Positions 24,499-33,073 of a stretch of 64,000 nt of DNA are shown piece by piece. The translations under genes were made by a program, and so were the position numbers. The DNA lies in contig NZ_CP065027.1 in NCBI RefSeq assembly GCF_015711475.1, positions 2,356,001 through 2,420,000 on the forward strand. Reading direction: 5' to 3'. This DNA is from Actinomyces trachealis. GTDB taxonomy: Bacteria > Actinomycetota > Actinomycetes > Actinomycetales > Actinomycetaceae. The number at the start of each line of letters is the position of its first letter. The first letter of the stretch is position 1. Under the pieces are notes generated by a model. It did no database searches. It was not told the origin of the DNA and saw nothing but the letters and a program-made list of their open reading frames with translations.

Positions 24499-27408
24499 TC
24501 AACGCTCGAAGAACACCGTCACGGTGCGGGCTGGCACGTAAAAGGTCCCCGTCTGGGCGTTGAACCAGCTCTCCCGCACGCGCTCATCAAAGCCCTGCGC
24601 CTGCACGGGGCTGAGTTGGAAACGCCGCCCCAGCAGCGCATCCACCCGACGCTCCACCGGTTCCGGCGTGGCGTTGATGGCCACCAGCACGCCGTCCAGG
24701 GCGGGGTCCACGTCCCCGTCACCAGCGCCGTCGTCAACCACCATCACCACCACGCCTGGGGTGGCGCCCGGCCCCGCGCAAGGGAAGGAGACGCGCTCGT
24801 GAATCAAGGCGGCAGAGCCGAGCGTCAGCAATGGGGTGGAGCGGCGCAAACGCAACAGGTCCAGCGCCCCCTCCCGGGCAGCGGTGATATCAGCCGAGGT
24901 GGGGCGTAATTCCGGCCTGGCAAGCAGCTCAGCTTGCACCAACCAGCGGTCAAAATTGCGCCAGGCGGCAGGTAGGCCACGGCCCCAGCCGTTGTCCGTG
25001 CCGGTCCAGTCGATCGCGTTGAACCAGTCCCCAGAGTCGTAGGAGTCGCGGTCCAGGGACTTGGAGCGCAGCAGTTCACAGCCCGCCCCCCACAACACCG
25101 GGGACTGGGACAGTGTCACGCAGGCCAGGGCTACGGTGTTCATCCGCACCCGTTCGCTCATGGGCATGCCCACTGGAAGTTTGTAAGCCAGCAGGTCGAA
25201 GAGCGTGTTGTCGTCGTGGGAGGAGACATAGGCCAGCGAGTCGATCGGTTCGGCCCCATAGGCCGCCACCCCGCCGCAGTAGCCAAGCTCAGCCGCCCGC
25301 CGCCAGTGGCCGTCGGCGTCGATGAGGCAGTAGTCGGCCAGGTTCCCAGCCAGGCCCGCACGCAGCAGGTCAGCACGCCACCCTAAGTCCCGGCGGGTGA
25401 CGACGGCGGGGCGCTCGTCATGCCCATTCGGGGCGGTCAGCTCACCGGTGCCGAAGCCCTGGTGGGCGCGTGGGTCGGCGTCAAAGATGAAGCCACCGTG
25501 CACGGCGTCACGCAGGCGGTCGTTGAAGGTGGCTAGGTGTAGGCCGTTGACCTGGCCCTGGATGGCTTGGGTGAAGCGGGCGTTGTCCTGCACCTCCCCC
25601 ATGTTCCAGCCTTCGCCGTACAGGAAGACCTCGTGACCAACAGTGTCCTGCACCTCGGCTAGGGCCTCACGCAGGCGGCGCATGGTGTCCACGGAGTGGT
25701 AGCCCATGAGGTCGAAGCGCAGCCCGTCCACCCGGTAGTCCCGCACCCAGGCGACGGCGGCGTCAATCATGAGGCGCTCCGCCATCGCGTGCTCGGTGGC
25801 CACGTTGGCGCCTGAGGCGGAAGTACAGACGGCGCCGTTGGTGTCCAGGCGGTGATAGTAGCCGGGCACAATCCGATCCAGCACGCTGTGCGGGTCCTGC
25901 CCGGAGGCGGCGGTGTGGTTGTAAACCTGGTCCAGCACCACCTGTAAGCCCAGGGCGTGGATGGCGCCGATGGCCTCCCGCAGCTCGGCTACACGTGCGC
26001 CACCGTCCTGGTGCCCGGGTGTGGCGTAGGAGCCCTCGGGAGCCATCCAGTGCCAGGGGTCGTAGCCCCAGTTGTAGGAGTCGCGGCGCCGGATGCGGCC
26101 GATCTCTGCCTGAGGTCGGTGCGTGGCGGGTGAGGTGAAGTCGGGGATGTGAGCGCTGAACTGCTCAGCGCGGTCCTCGGGCACGGTGGTGAAGTCGAAG
26201 ACGGGCAGCAGGTGGAGCGTGTCCACGCCCGCCTCAGCCAGGCGCCGCAGGTGGCGGGTACCGGTGGAGTCCACGCTGAAGGCCCGGTAGGTGCCCCGCA
26301 GCTCGGCGGGGACGGTCTGGTCTGCGGCGGAGAAGTCCCGCAAGTGCAGTTCGTAGATGACACGGGCGGCGTCTTTGGCGACGGCGGGGGCGCAGGTGGT
26401 GGCCCAGATCTCGGGGACGAGCGTGGGGGGCTTGGCTGCGGGCTGGTCGGTGGTGCCGACGGTGGGGGCGGTGAGCGCACGGTCTGCGTCACCTCCCCGC
26501 GTCCCGGCAGTGCCGTTGAGGTCCACAGCCACGGAGCGGCGCGAGTCGGTGGTCAGGGCGCGTGAATAGGGGTCGGTGACGCGGTTGACGCCAGTACGGC
26601 CCGTGGCGGGGATGTGCAACTCCAGTTCCCACAGGTACTGGCAGCCAGCGTTTGCGGCCCCGGCTCCCACGGACCAGACGCCGTCGTCGCCACGGGTGGC
26701 GGGGGTGCGCGTCGGCGCTCCGGGGGCCAGGGGCACAGAGCCGGTAGGGTCGCCAGTTTCCCAGGTCAGGAGGGTGGCGGTGCGGGCGGTGGGGGCCCAC
26801 AGGTAGAAGGCGGGGCGGCCGTCGTGGAAGGTGACGCCTAGCGGGCGGGTGCGGTCGGCAGCAGCGCCGTAGAAGTGGTCGAGCAGAGCCCACAGCTGCA
26901 CGCCGGTGAGCATGTGCTGGCTGCCGCCGGGCAGGGGCTGGTGGCTGCGTACAACGACGGCGACTTGGCCGGTCAGGACACTGCGAACGTCGTCAGCGTC
27001 GAAGCGGGGGGTGCCGTCGGCGTCGGTGAGGCTGAGAGCCAGGTAGCCCTGTAGGTGAGGGTGGCGGGCAAGCTGCTCGGCGGGTAGATCACCAAGGATG
27101 CGCAGGGGAGTCTCGGCCTCTTGGTAGGACAGGTCAGAGATGCCAGCGCTAAGACGCAGGCCCCCCTCAGGGGACGTCAGCAGGGAGAGGGTGAGGTCGG
27201 TGGCGGCAGCAACCTGGTCCGCAGAGGCCTCGGCGAGGTGGGTAGGGAGGTACTTGCGGGGCCAGGCGATCAAGTCGGGTTCCAACCAGATGGCGCGGGC
27301 ATGCCGCAGGGGCCTGGGCAGGGGTGTGGGGCCTCCCGCACTGCCGGGATACCGGGTGCTGCGGGAGGTGCTGCGCTGGGGGAAGGATTGGGTCAGGGCT
27401 CCGGGCAT
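24499..27408 (-). CDS. Intracellular type I pullulanase (GH13)
   Basis: Hydrolyses alpha-1,6 branch points in glycogen or limit dextrins. From the ATG at 27408 (AGGCGG upstream) the product is 969 residues with no signal peptide, so it is cytoplasmic. Order of parts: an N-terminal N2-like domain, a CBM48-like domain (GRPAFYLWAPTARTATLLTW), the pullulanase signature YNWGYDPWHWMAPEGSYAT, catalytic aspartate in VDGLRFDLMGYHS, catalytic glutamate in LYGEGWNMGEV, the third acid in YVSSHDDNTLFD, and a C-terminal beta domain. It is the only one of the three pullulanases here without a secretion signal and would act on imported maltodextrins or stored glycogen. Confidence 0.93.
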   Translation of the reverse strand: MPGALTQSFPQRSTSRSTRYPGSAGGPTPLPRPLRHARAIWLEPDLIAWPRKYLPTHLAEASADQVAAATDLTLSLLTSPEGGLRLSAGISDLSYQEAETPLRILGDLPAEQLARHPHLQGYLALSLTDADGTPRFDADDVRSVLTGQVAVVVRSHQPLPGGSQHMLTGVQLWALLDHFYGAAADRTRPLGVTFHDGRPAFYLWAPTARTATLLTWETGDPTGSVPLAPGAPTRTPATRGDDGVWSVGAGAANAGCQYLWELELHIPATGRTGVNRVTDPYSRALTTDSRRSVAVDLNGTAGTRGGDADRALTAPTVGTTDQPAAKPPTLVPEIWATTCAPAVAKDAARVIYELHLRDFSAADQTVPAELRGTYRAFSVDSTGTRHLRRLAEAGVDTLHLLPVFDFTTVPEDRAEQFSAHIPDFTSPATHRPQAEIGRIRRRDSYNWGYDPWHWMAPEGSYATPGHQDGGARVAELREAIGAIHALGLQVVLDQVYNHTAASGQDPHSVLDRIVPGYYHRLDTNGAVCTSASGANVATEHAMAERLMIDAAVAWVRDYRVDGLRFDLMGYHSVDTMRRLREALAEVQDTVGHEVFLYGEGWNMGEVQDNARFTQAIQGQVNGLHLATFNDRLRDAVHGGFIFDADPRAHQGFGTGELTAPNGHDERPAVVTRRDLGWRADLLRAGLAGNLADYCLIDADGHWRRAAELGYCGGVAAYGAEPIDSLAYVSSHDDNTLFDLLAYKLPVGMPMSERVRMNTVALACVTLSQSPVLWGAGCELLRSKSLDRDSYDSGDWFNAIDWTGTDNGWGRGLPAAWRNFDRWLVQAELLARPELRPTSADITAAREGALDLLRLRRSTPLLTLGSAALIHERVSFPCAGPGATPGVVVMVVDDGAGDGDVDPALDGVLVAINATPEPVERRVDALLGRRFQLSPVQAQGFDERVRESWFNAQTGTFYVPARTVTVFFER

Positions 27409-27507
27409 GGTCCGCCTCTCTGCTTGACTCCCCAACTCTGGCATGCCCAGGTGAGAGAAGCCATAGACGAGAGGTCCCGGGTTCTTGTTTCCCACCCCGA
27501 TTATGCG

Positions 27508-27551
27508 TTTCGGCTCGACTGGTGCGGGAAACAGCACCAGTCGAGCCGAAA
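27508..27551 (-). terminator. Strong hairpin between two pullulanase genes
   Basis: TTTCGGCTCGACTGGTGC and its exact complement (27534-27551) form a perfect 18 bp stem with an 8-base loop. It lies 25 bases after the stop of the secreted amylopullulanase gene and upstream of the intracellular pullulanase gene, both on the minus strand. Confidence 0.85.
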
Positions 27552-27575
27552 TGTCACTCTCCGAAGAGAATCACC

Positions 27576-30500
27576 TCACTCCGCCACGACGATCTGGTCC
27601 GGACTACCGTCCCGGACCATCAGCTTCGCTGTCGCAGTGATGCCAGGCACCTTGATCTTCTCGGTGGCGGTGGAGGTCAGCCGCAGCTGCTTGAGCACCG
27701 TGGTGCCTCGACGCAGCGCCAGCGTGTCCTTACCGTCACCATCCCAGTCACCCACCAGCACCTCATCAGAAGCACGTCCGATGGAAATCGAGGCGTACAC
27801 CGGCGCATCAATCCGGTTCTCCACATAGAACACCACACGGGTGCCCACACGCACCGCCCAGTTGACATCACCGTCACCATCCCAGTCACCCACCAGCAAC
27901 GTGCCGGTCTTACCGCTCTCAACAGCAGAGACATAGGCAGGCTTGGCACCGTCAGGCGTGACCTGCTCCGGCTCCTGCTTCTCCACGAAGACGGCGGCCG
28001 TGCGGGCTGGCACGGTGAAGGTACCGCTGGCGGCGTCAAAGCCGGAGCCTTTAACCACCTCGTCCGCGCCCCCAGCCTGCACGGCGTGCAGGGCGAAGGC
28101 GCCACCCTCGGTGCCAGCCACCTTCTGGGTGACCTGCCGGTCATTGAGGTTCATGACCACGACGACGCGCTTGGTGGCGGCATCCACGTCTGCGCCCTTG
28201 GTGTCATCCACAACCATCGTGATAACGCCGGGGCTGGCCTGGGACTGGCCCGGGTTCACAAAACTGACCTTCTCCTTGACCAGCTCTGCCGTCCCGAGGG
28301 TCAGCAGAGGCGTGGTGGAGCGGATCTTTAGCAGGTCCAGTGCCTGGGCGTGGGCCTGCTGAATCTGCTCGCTGGTGGGTTTGAGCGCGGGGTTTGCCAG
28401 CAGCGGCCGCTGGGCGGCCCAGTGCTCCTGCTGATTCTTGCCCGCCACCGGCAGGCCCTTGCCGAAGCCGTTGTCCTGCATGGACCAGTCGATCGCGTTG
28501 AACCAGTCCCCAGAGTTGTAAGAGTCCACGTCCAAGGACTTGGAACGCAGGATGTCTGTGCCCGCGTGCCAGAAGGACGGGGACTGGCCCAAGGCCGTCG
28601 TCGCCAGTGACAGGGTGTTTAGCCGGATGCGCTGGTCCATGGGGGTGTCCACTGGCAGGTGGCGCACTGCGGTGTCGAACAGCGTCTCCTTGTCATGGGC
28701 ATCCACGTAGTTGACGCTCTCCTGCGGCTGGCTGGCGTAGCCAGCCTTGCCAGAGCCGTAGCCGACCTGCCCGCCGGTCCAGTGGTTGGCACCGTCAGTG
28801 AACTCGTAGTCCTTGAGGTTGCCGGTCAGGCCCACCTCGATCAGCTCCTTGGAGCTGGCGTCCTGGGGGCGGCCGGACAGCAGACCCCGGTGGACGCCGT
28901 CGCGCAGGCGATCATTGAAGGTACCAATGCCGGTGCCGTCCAACTGGCCCTGGGTAGCCTGGGTGAACAGCGCGTTGTTGGCGACCTCCCCGAAGTTCCA
29001 GCCCTCCCCGTACAGGTAGATGGCCCGGCCGTCCACGCCGTCAGCCTCCACGGTCAGCTGGTCCAGGGCGGCGCGCAGGCGCTGCATGGTGCCCGCCGAG
29101 TGGTGACCCATCAGGTCAAAGCGGAAGCCGTCCACCTTGTACTGCTTAGCCCACCACAGCACCGAGTCGATCATGAGCTGTTCGGTCATGAGGTTCTCGG
29201 TGGCGGTGTTGGAGCAGCAGGTAGAGGTCTCCACCGCTCCCTTGGCGTTGAGGCGCTGGTAGTAGCTGGGCACCACCCGGTCCAGGACGCTCTTGGAGTC
29301 CTGCCCGGCGGCGAAGGTGTGGTTGTAGACCTGGTCCAGAACCACCTGGTAGCCGGTGGCGTGCAGCGCCCCCACCATCTGGCGCATCTCATAGGTGCGC
29401 TTGCCACCCTCTTGGTTGCCTGCGGTGGCATAGGAGCCCTCCGGGGCCATCCAGTGGTAGGGGTCGTAACCCCAGTTGAAACCATCCTGGGTGTCGACGG
29501 CGGTCACGGCGGCCTGCTGCGCCTCGTCGGCTGGACCGGCTTGGGGCACCTCAGGGTTGCGCTGATCGGCCCGATTCTCCGGGATGGAGGCGATGTCGTT
29601 GACCGGCAGCAGGTGGATGGTGTTCATGCCCGCCTGGGCGAGCTTGCGCAAGTGCTTCATGCCTGCGGAATCCGCGTGGGTGAAGGCTTTGTAGGTGCCG
29701 CGCTCCGCCTCGGGGACGGTCTGGTCCGCGATGGAGAAGTCCCGCACATGCAGCTCGTAGATGCTGCGGGCAGAGTCATTGCGGATGGCGGGGCCGCGCG
29801 CGCTCTTCCACTGTTGGGGGGCGAGTTCGGCGCTGTTCAGGTCCACGGCGACGGAACGCTGGGAGTCCAGGGTCAGGGCCACCGAGTAGGGGTCAGTGAC
29901 GTCATTGGTCTCGATCTTGCCGGTGGTGGGGGCGTAGACCTTGACCCGCCACAGGTACTGAGAGCCGGTGGTTACGACGCCACCGACGTTGGTGACACTC
30001 CAGCGGCCATCTGCCTGGCGGGTTGCTGGCAGGACAGTGGGCTCACCAGCGCCGTCGGGGCCCCAGCTCAGCAGGGAAACCTCCTGGGCGGTGGGTGCCC
30101 ACAGGGCGAAGGCGGGGAGGCCCGCAGCGAAACTGACACCTTTAGGTGCCTGGGCGGCCTGCTGGGCATAGAGCGCGTCCAGGACGGGGGCCAGCTGCAC
30201 ACCGGTCGCAGCAGTGACCTTGCCGTCCTTCACCTGGGTGACGGTGAGCTGGCTGGCCAGGGCTTTCTCCACTCCGGCCCGGTCCAGGGCCCCGCCGGTG
30301 CTCAGAGCGATGTAGCCCTTGAGGTTGGGGCGGGCGCTGGTGGCGGCTGCGGGCAGGTCCCCGGTGACGGTTAGGTCGGTGCGGGTGAGGTTACCTGCGA
30401 GCTGGCCGACGGTCAGGGTGGTGCTGGCGTCTGCGGAGCTGTACAGCTGGTAGCTCAGGCCCGCGTTGCCTGCTGCCACGGCCTGGTCACGGCTGACACC

Positions 30501-32834
30501 CTCCGGTAGGAGGGAGACAGGCCAGGCCAGGGTCTGCTCGTCCACCCAGTAGGCGCGCAGCTCCCCGCTGCCGGGAGCCACGCCCTCCACGTTGATGTCC
30601 AGCAGGTGTGTGCTGCGGTGGTAGGTGAAGGTGACGGTCTTGCCTGCGGGCACGGTGAACTCGTAGTTGTCGCCGTCTGGCTTCCCACCGACGCCGTAGT
30701 TCTCGGTCCAGCTGCCGCCGTGAGCGACCTTCACCTGGTAGCTGCCCTGGGTGAGGGCGGGTGAGGTGTAGGTCCAAGTGTCGGGGTCTCCGGGTACTTG
30801 GGTCATGCGGGTGGCGGCGCAGCCAGGCTCCCAGTTGCCGCCCTTGCCCAGGGTGTCAGGGCAGGAGGCCTGGGTCTGGAAGGTGCCTGCCAGGGTGATG
30901 ACCTCCGTGGCCGGGGGCTCGGGGGCCGGTGGCTCTTCCACCAGGTCGGCGGCGCAGGGGCTGGTGGTGGAGGCGGTGGCGACACCGTCCTTGACGTTGA
31001 TGTAACGGGCGGTGGCGGGCCAGGTGAAGTCCTTGCCTTCAGTGTTCTTGTACCAGTTCTGGCCTTCACGGTTGAACAGGCCGGTGACGTCCTTGCCGTC
31101 GTTCTTAACGTCGGCGTAGAAGGAGCCGGTGCAGGCGGAGGCTGTCATGGCCTGGCCGGGTGGGTTGGTCCAGGTGCCATCAACGGCGTAGTGGATATTG
31201 GCTGAGTTCCAGTTGGTGCCTTCCAGGTAGATGCGCATGCTGCTGACGGGGGCGGGGTCAGCGGCCTTGAGCAGGGAGTTGGCGGCGACGTCGATGGCCA
31301 CAGCGCCCTGCGCCGGGATAGTCAGGTTGGCTTTGCTGTTCTTGACCTCGATGGTAGTGCCCACACAGGCGCCGTCACGTACACCGCCACTGACGACGTC
31401 GCAGTAGGTGCCGTCGGGCAGGCCGATGGCTAGCTCGCGGCTGCGGGCCTCACCGTAGTTGTTCAGGGCAATGAAGCCGCGATCCCCACGGTTGAAGGCG
31501 ATCAGGCGGTTGGAGTCGTCAAACCAGTTGCGCAGGGGCGCTCCGGCGACGGCGTTGCGGAAACCGACCATGCCGGTGACCGGCTGCCAGGAGTGCACGC
31601 AGGTGAAGACGCCGTCACCGTAGCCGACGCCATCCTCGGTCTGGCAGCGGGGGGTGAGGACCTTGCCTTGGCTGTCCTGGGGGGCGCCTTGGTCACGTGC
31701 CGTCTGGTCGTCCTTGTTGAAGCGGTAGCCTGAGTAGACGTTCACGTCACCGTAGGGGTGGGCCAGCATGAAGATGTTGCCCAGCGTGTAGACGCCATTC
31801 CAGTGGTAGGTCATGGTGGAGCCGCCGTCGCGCTCGGTGTCCCAGTTGTCCACGAAGACGTGGGCCCGCTCGGCGGGGAGCATCTGCTCACCTTCGGTTA
31901 GGTGCTTGAGCTCCGCCAGGCGCCCGGCGAAGGCGTCGCGCAGGCGGTGGCCGTAGTCGAACTCGTCAACCTTGCCGATAGTCGTGTACTCGGTGTCGGA
32001 GACGGCCTCCCCGGCGTGCCCGATAACCTCCTGCTGGATGTATACGTCCCGCTTGGTTAGCTTGGCTGTGATGGCAGCCATGTCCTCGGCAGAGATGTGC
32101 TTGACGGCGTCGATGCGTAGGGCGTCGACCCCCAGGTCCACGGTCAGGTAGTTGAGGTAGTCGGCGATGCGCTGGCGCACGGACTCCTTGCCGGTGTTGA
32201 GGTCCGCCAGGCCCACTAGGTCGCAGTTCTGGACGTTGTCCTTGTTGCCGTAGTCGCTGATGTTCTGGCGGCAGGCGTGGAAGTCGTCGTCAGCCTCATA
32301 GATGCCGGGGTAGCGGTGCCACTCAAAGGGGGTCCCCAGGACGCCTTTGCCACCCCGGGTCTTGTCCATGTCGCGTCCGGTCATGTGGTTGATGACGGAG
32401 TCAGCCATGACCTTCACGCCCGCCTGGTGGCAGGCGCTGACCATTTCCTTGAACTCGGTCTCAGTGCCGAGCTTGTTGCCAATCTTGTAGGAGACGGTCT
32501 GGTAGCTGGTCCACCACTCGGAGCCGGTGATGTTCTCCTGGGGTGGGGAGACCTGCACGTAGGCGTAGCCGGCGGGGCCAAGCACCTGGGTGCACTGGGT
32601 GGCGACGTCCTTCCAGGGCCACTGGAACAGGGTGGCGGTCACATCGCCGGGACGGGAGGCCCCAGGGGCGGCTGGGGCGGCTACCGCTGCTGCGGCCGGG
32701 GCTGGGGCGGGTTGGGCCTGCGCGGTGGGGGCGGCTACGGCACCCAGCAGGCTTAGACATAGGGCCAGTACGCAGCTGACGGCATGTGCACGTCTGCGTG
32801 ACCCGTTTGGGGGTATGGGAGTGGGCAAGGGCAT
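27576..32834 (-). CDS. Secreted alpha-amylase/pullulanase with C-terminal DWDGDG module
   Basis: A 1,752-residue two-headed starch-degrading enzyme. Parts in order: signal peptide (1-41); GH13 alpha-amylase (about 60-430) with aspartate in GVDALRIDAVKH near 240, glutamate in IQQEVIGH near 268 and aspartate in VDNWDTERD near 330, with Trp where many amylases have His; a CBM26-like starch-binding domain (about 515-615); an X25-type domain; then a complete GH13 pullulanase with FNWGYDPYHWMAPEG, FDLMGHHS near 1240, YGEGWNFGEV near 1276 and VDAHDKETLFD near 1380. The last 110 residues hold two GDWDGDG units. No LPXTG follows. The ATG at 32834 has GAGGAGG upstream. Confidence 0.93.
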   Translation of the reverse strand: MPLPTPIPPNGSRRRAHAVSCVLALCLSLLGAVAAPTAQAQPAPAPAAAAVAAPAAPGASRPGDVTATLFQWPWKDVATQCTQVLGPAGYAYVQVSPPQENITGSEWWTSYQTVSYKIGNKLGTETEFKEMVSACHQAGVKVMADSVINHMTGRDMDKTRGGKGVLGTPFEWHRYPGIYEADDDFHACRQNISDYGNKDNVQNCDLVGLADLNTGKESVRQRIADYLNYLTVDLGVDALRIDAVKHISAEDMAAITAKLTKRDVYIQQEVIGHAGEAVSDTEYTTIGKVDEFDYGHRLRDAFAGRLAELKHLTEGEQMLPAERAHVFVDNWDTERDGGSTMTYHWNGVYTLGNIFMLAHPYGDVNVYSGYRFNKDDQTARDQGAPQDSQGKVLTPRCQTEDGVGYGDGVFTCVHSWQPVTGMVGFRNAVAGAPLRNWFDDSNRLIAFNRGDRGFIALNNYGEARSRELAIGLPDGTYCDVVSGGVRDGACVGTTIEVKNSKANLTIPAQGAVAIDVAANSLLKAADPAPVSSMRIYLEGTNWNSANIHYAVDGTWTNPPGQAMTASACTGSFYADVKNDGKDVTGLFNREGQNWYKNTEGKDFTWPATARYINVKDGVATASTTSPCAADLVEEPPAPEPPATEVITLAGTFQTQASCPDTLGKGGNWEPGCAATRMTQVPGDPDTWTYTSPALTQGSYQVKVAHGGSWTENYGVGGKPDGDNYEFTVPAGKTVTFTYHRSTHLLDINVEGVAPGSGELRAYWVDEQTLAWPVSLLPEGVSRDQAVAAGNAGLSYQLYSSADASTTLTVGQLAGNLTRTDLTVTGDLPAAATSARPNLKGYIALSTGGALDRAGVEKALASQLTVTQVKDGKVTAATGVQLAPVLDALYAQQAAQAPKGVSFAAGLPAFALWAPTAQEVSLLSWGPDGAGEPTVLPATRQADGRWSVTNVGGVVTTGSQYLWRVKVYAPTTGKIETNDVTDPYSVALTLDSQRSVAVDLNSAELAPQQWKSARGPAIRNDSARSIYELHVRDFSIADQTVPEAERGTYKAFTHADSAGMKHLRKLAQAGMNTIHLLPVNDIASIPENRADQRNPEVPQAGPADEAQQAAVTAVDTQDGFNWGYDPYHWMAPEGSYATAGNQEGGKRTYEMRQMVGALHATGYQVVLDQVYNHTFAAGQDSKSVLDRVVPSYYQRLNAKGAVETSTCCSNTATENLMTEQLMIDSVLWWAKQYKVDGFRFDLMGHHSAGTMQRLRAALDQLTVEADGVDGRAIYLYGEGWNFGEVANNALFTQATQGQLDGTGIGTFNDRLRDGVHRGLLSGRPQDASSKELIEVGLTGNLKDYEFTDGANHWTGGQVGYGSGKAGYASQPQESVNYVDAHDKETLFDTAVRHLPVDTPMDQRIRLNTLSLATTALGQSPSFWHAGTDILRSKSLDVDSYNSGDWFNAIDWSMQDNGFGKGLPVAGKNQQEHWAAQRPLLANPALKPTSEQIQQAHAQALDLLKIRSTTPLLTLGTAELVKEKVSFVNPGQSQASPGVITMVVDDTKGADVDAATKRVVVVMNLNDRQVTQKVAGTEGGAFALHAVQAGGADEVVKGSGFDAASGTFTVPARTAAVFVEKQEPEQVTPDGAKPAYVSAVESGKTGTLLVGDWDGDGDVNWAVRVGTRVVFYVENRIDAPVYASISIGRASDEVLVGDWDGDGKDTLALRRGTTVLKQLRLTSTATEKIKVPGITATAKLMVRDGSPDQIVVAE

Positions 32835-32886
32835 AGTTCCTCCTCGAACTACCTTGTGCAGCCCCGTCAGGGGTAACGGGAGCGCC

Positions 32887-32940
32887 TACAACGTAACGCT
32901 CTGCAACGTCGCCTGCAACGAAATGTAACGCGTTACAACC
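32887..32940 (-). promoter_or_regulatory. Candidate operator cluster of the secreted amylopullulanase gene
   Basis: TGTAACGCGTTACA (32924-32937) is a perfect 14 bp palindrome with central CG, the usual shape of LacI-family sites. It is embedded in a ladder of TACAACG/TGCAACG units at 32887, 32902, 32914 and 32934, which read CGTTGCA on the coding strand. It lies 55-105 bases upstream of the start codon. Confidence 0.5.
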
Positions 32941-33002
32941 GTATGATTGTGCGCCCAGAAACACTGACCATCAGTCGCCTATAAGCCTTGCCAACAGATG
33001 CG

Positions 33003-33039
33003 CCGCGGCGCGAGCAGAGCTACCCTGCTCGCGCCGCGG
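33003..33039 (-). terminator. Terminator after the LPVTG-anchored amylopullulanase gene
   Basis: CCGCGGCGCGAGCAG (33003-33017) pairs perfectly with CTGCTCGCGCCGCGG (33025-33039) across a 7-base loop, 35 bases after the stop codon of the gene at 33074 on the same strand. No T run follows. Confidence 0.75.
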
Positions 33040-33073
33040 TACTGCAAGCAGCCCACAAGCTGCCTGCCCGGGC

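Noticed and set aside
28659..30374. Long plus-strand open frame (571 codons) opposite the secreted amylopullulanase gene
   Set aside because: Same reason: codon-phase shadow with biased composition inside a well-supported gene.
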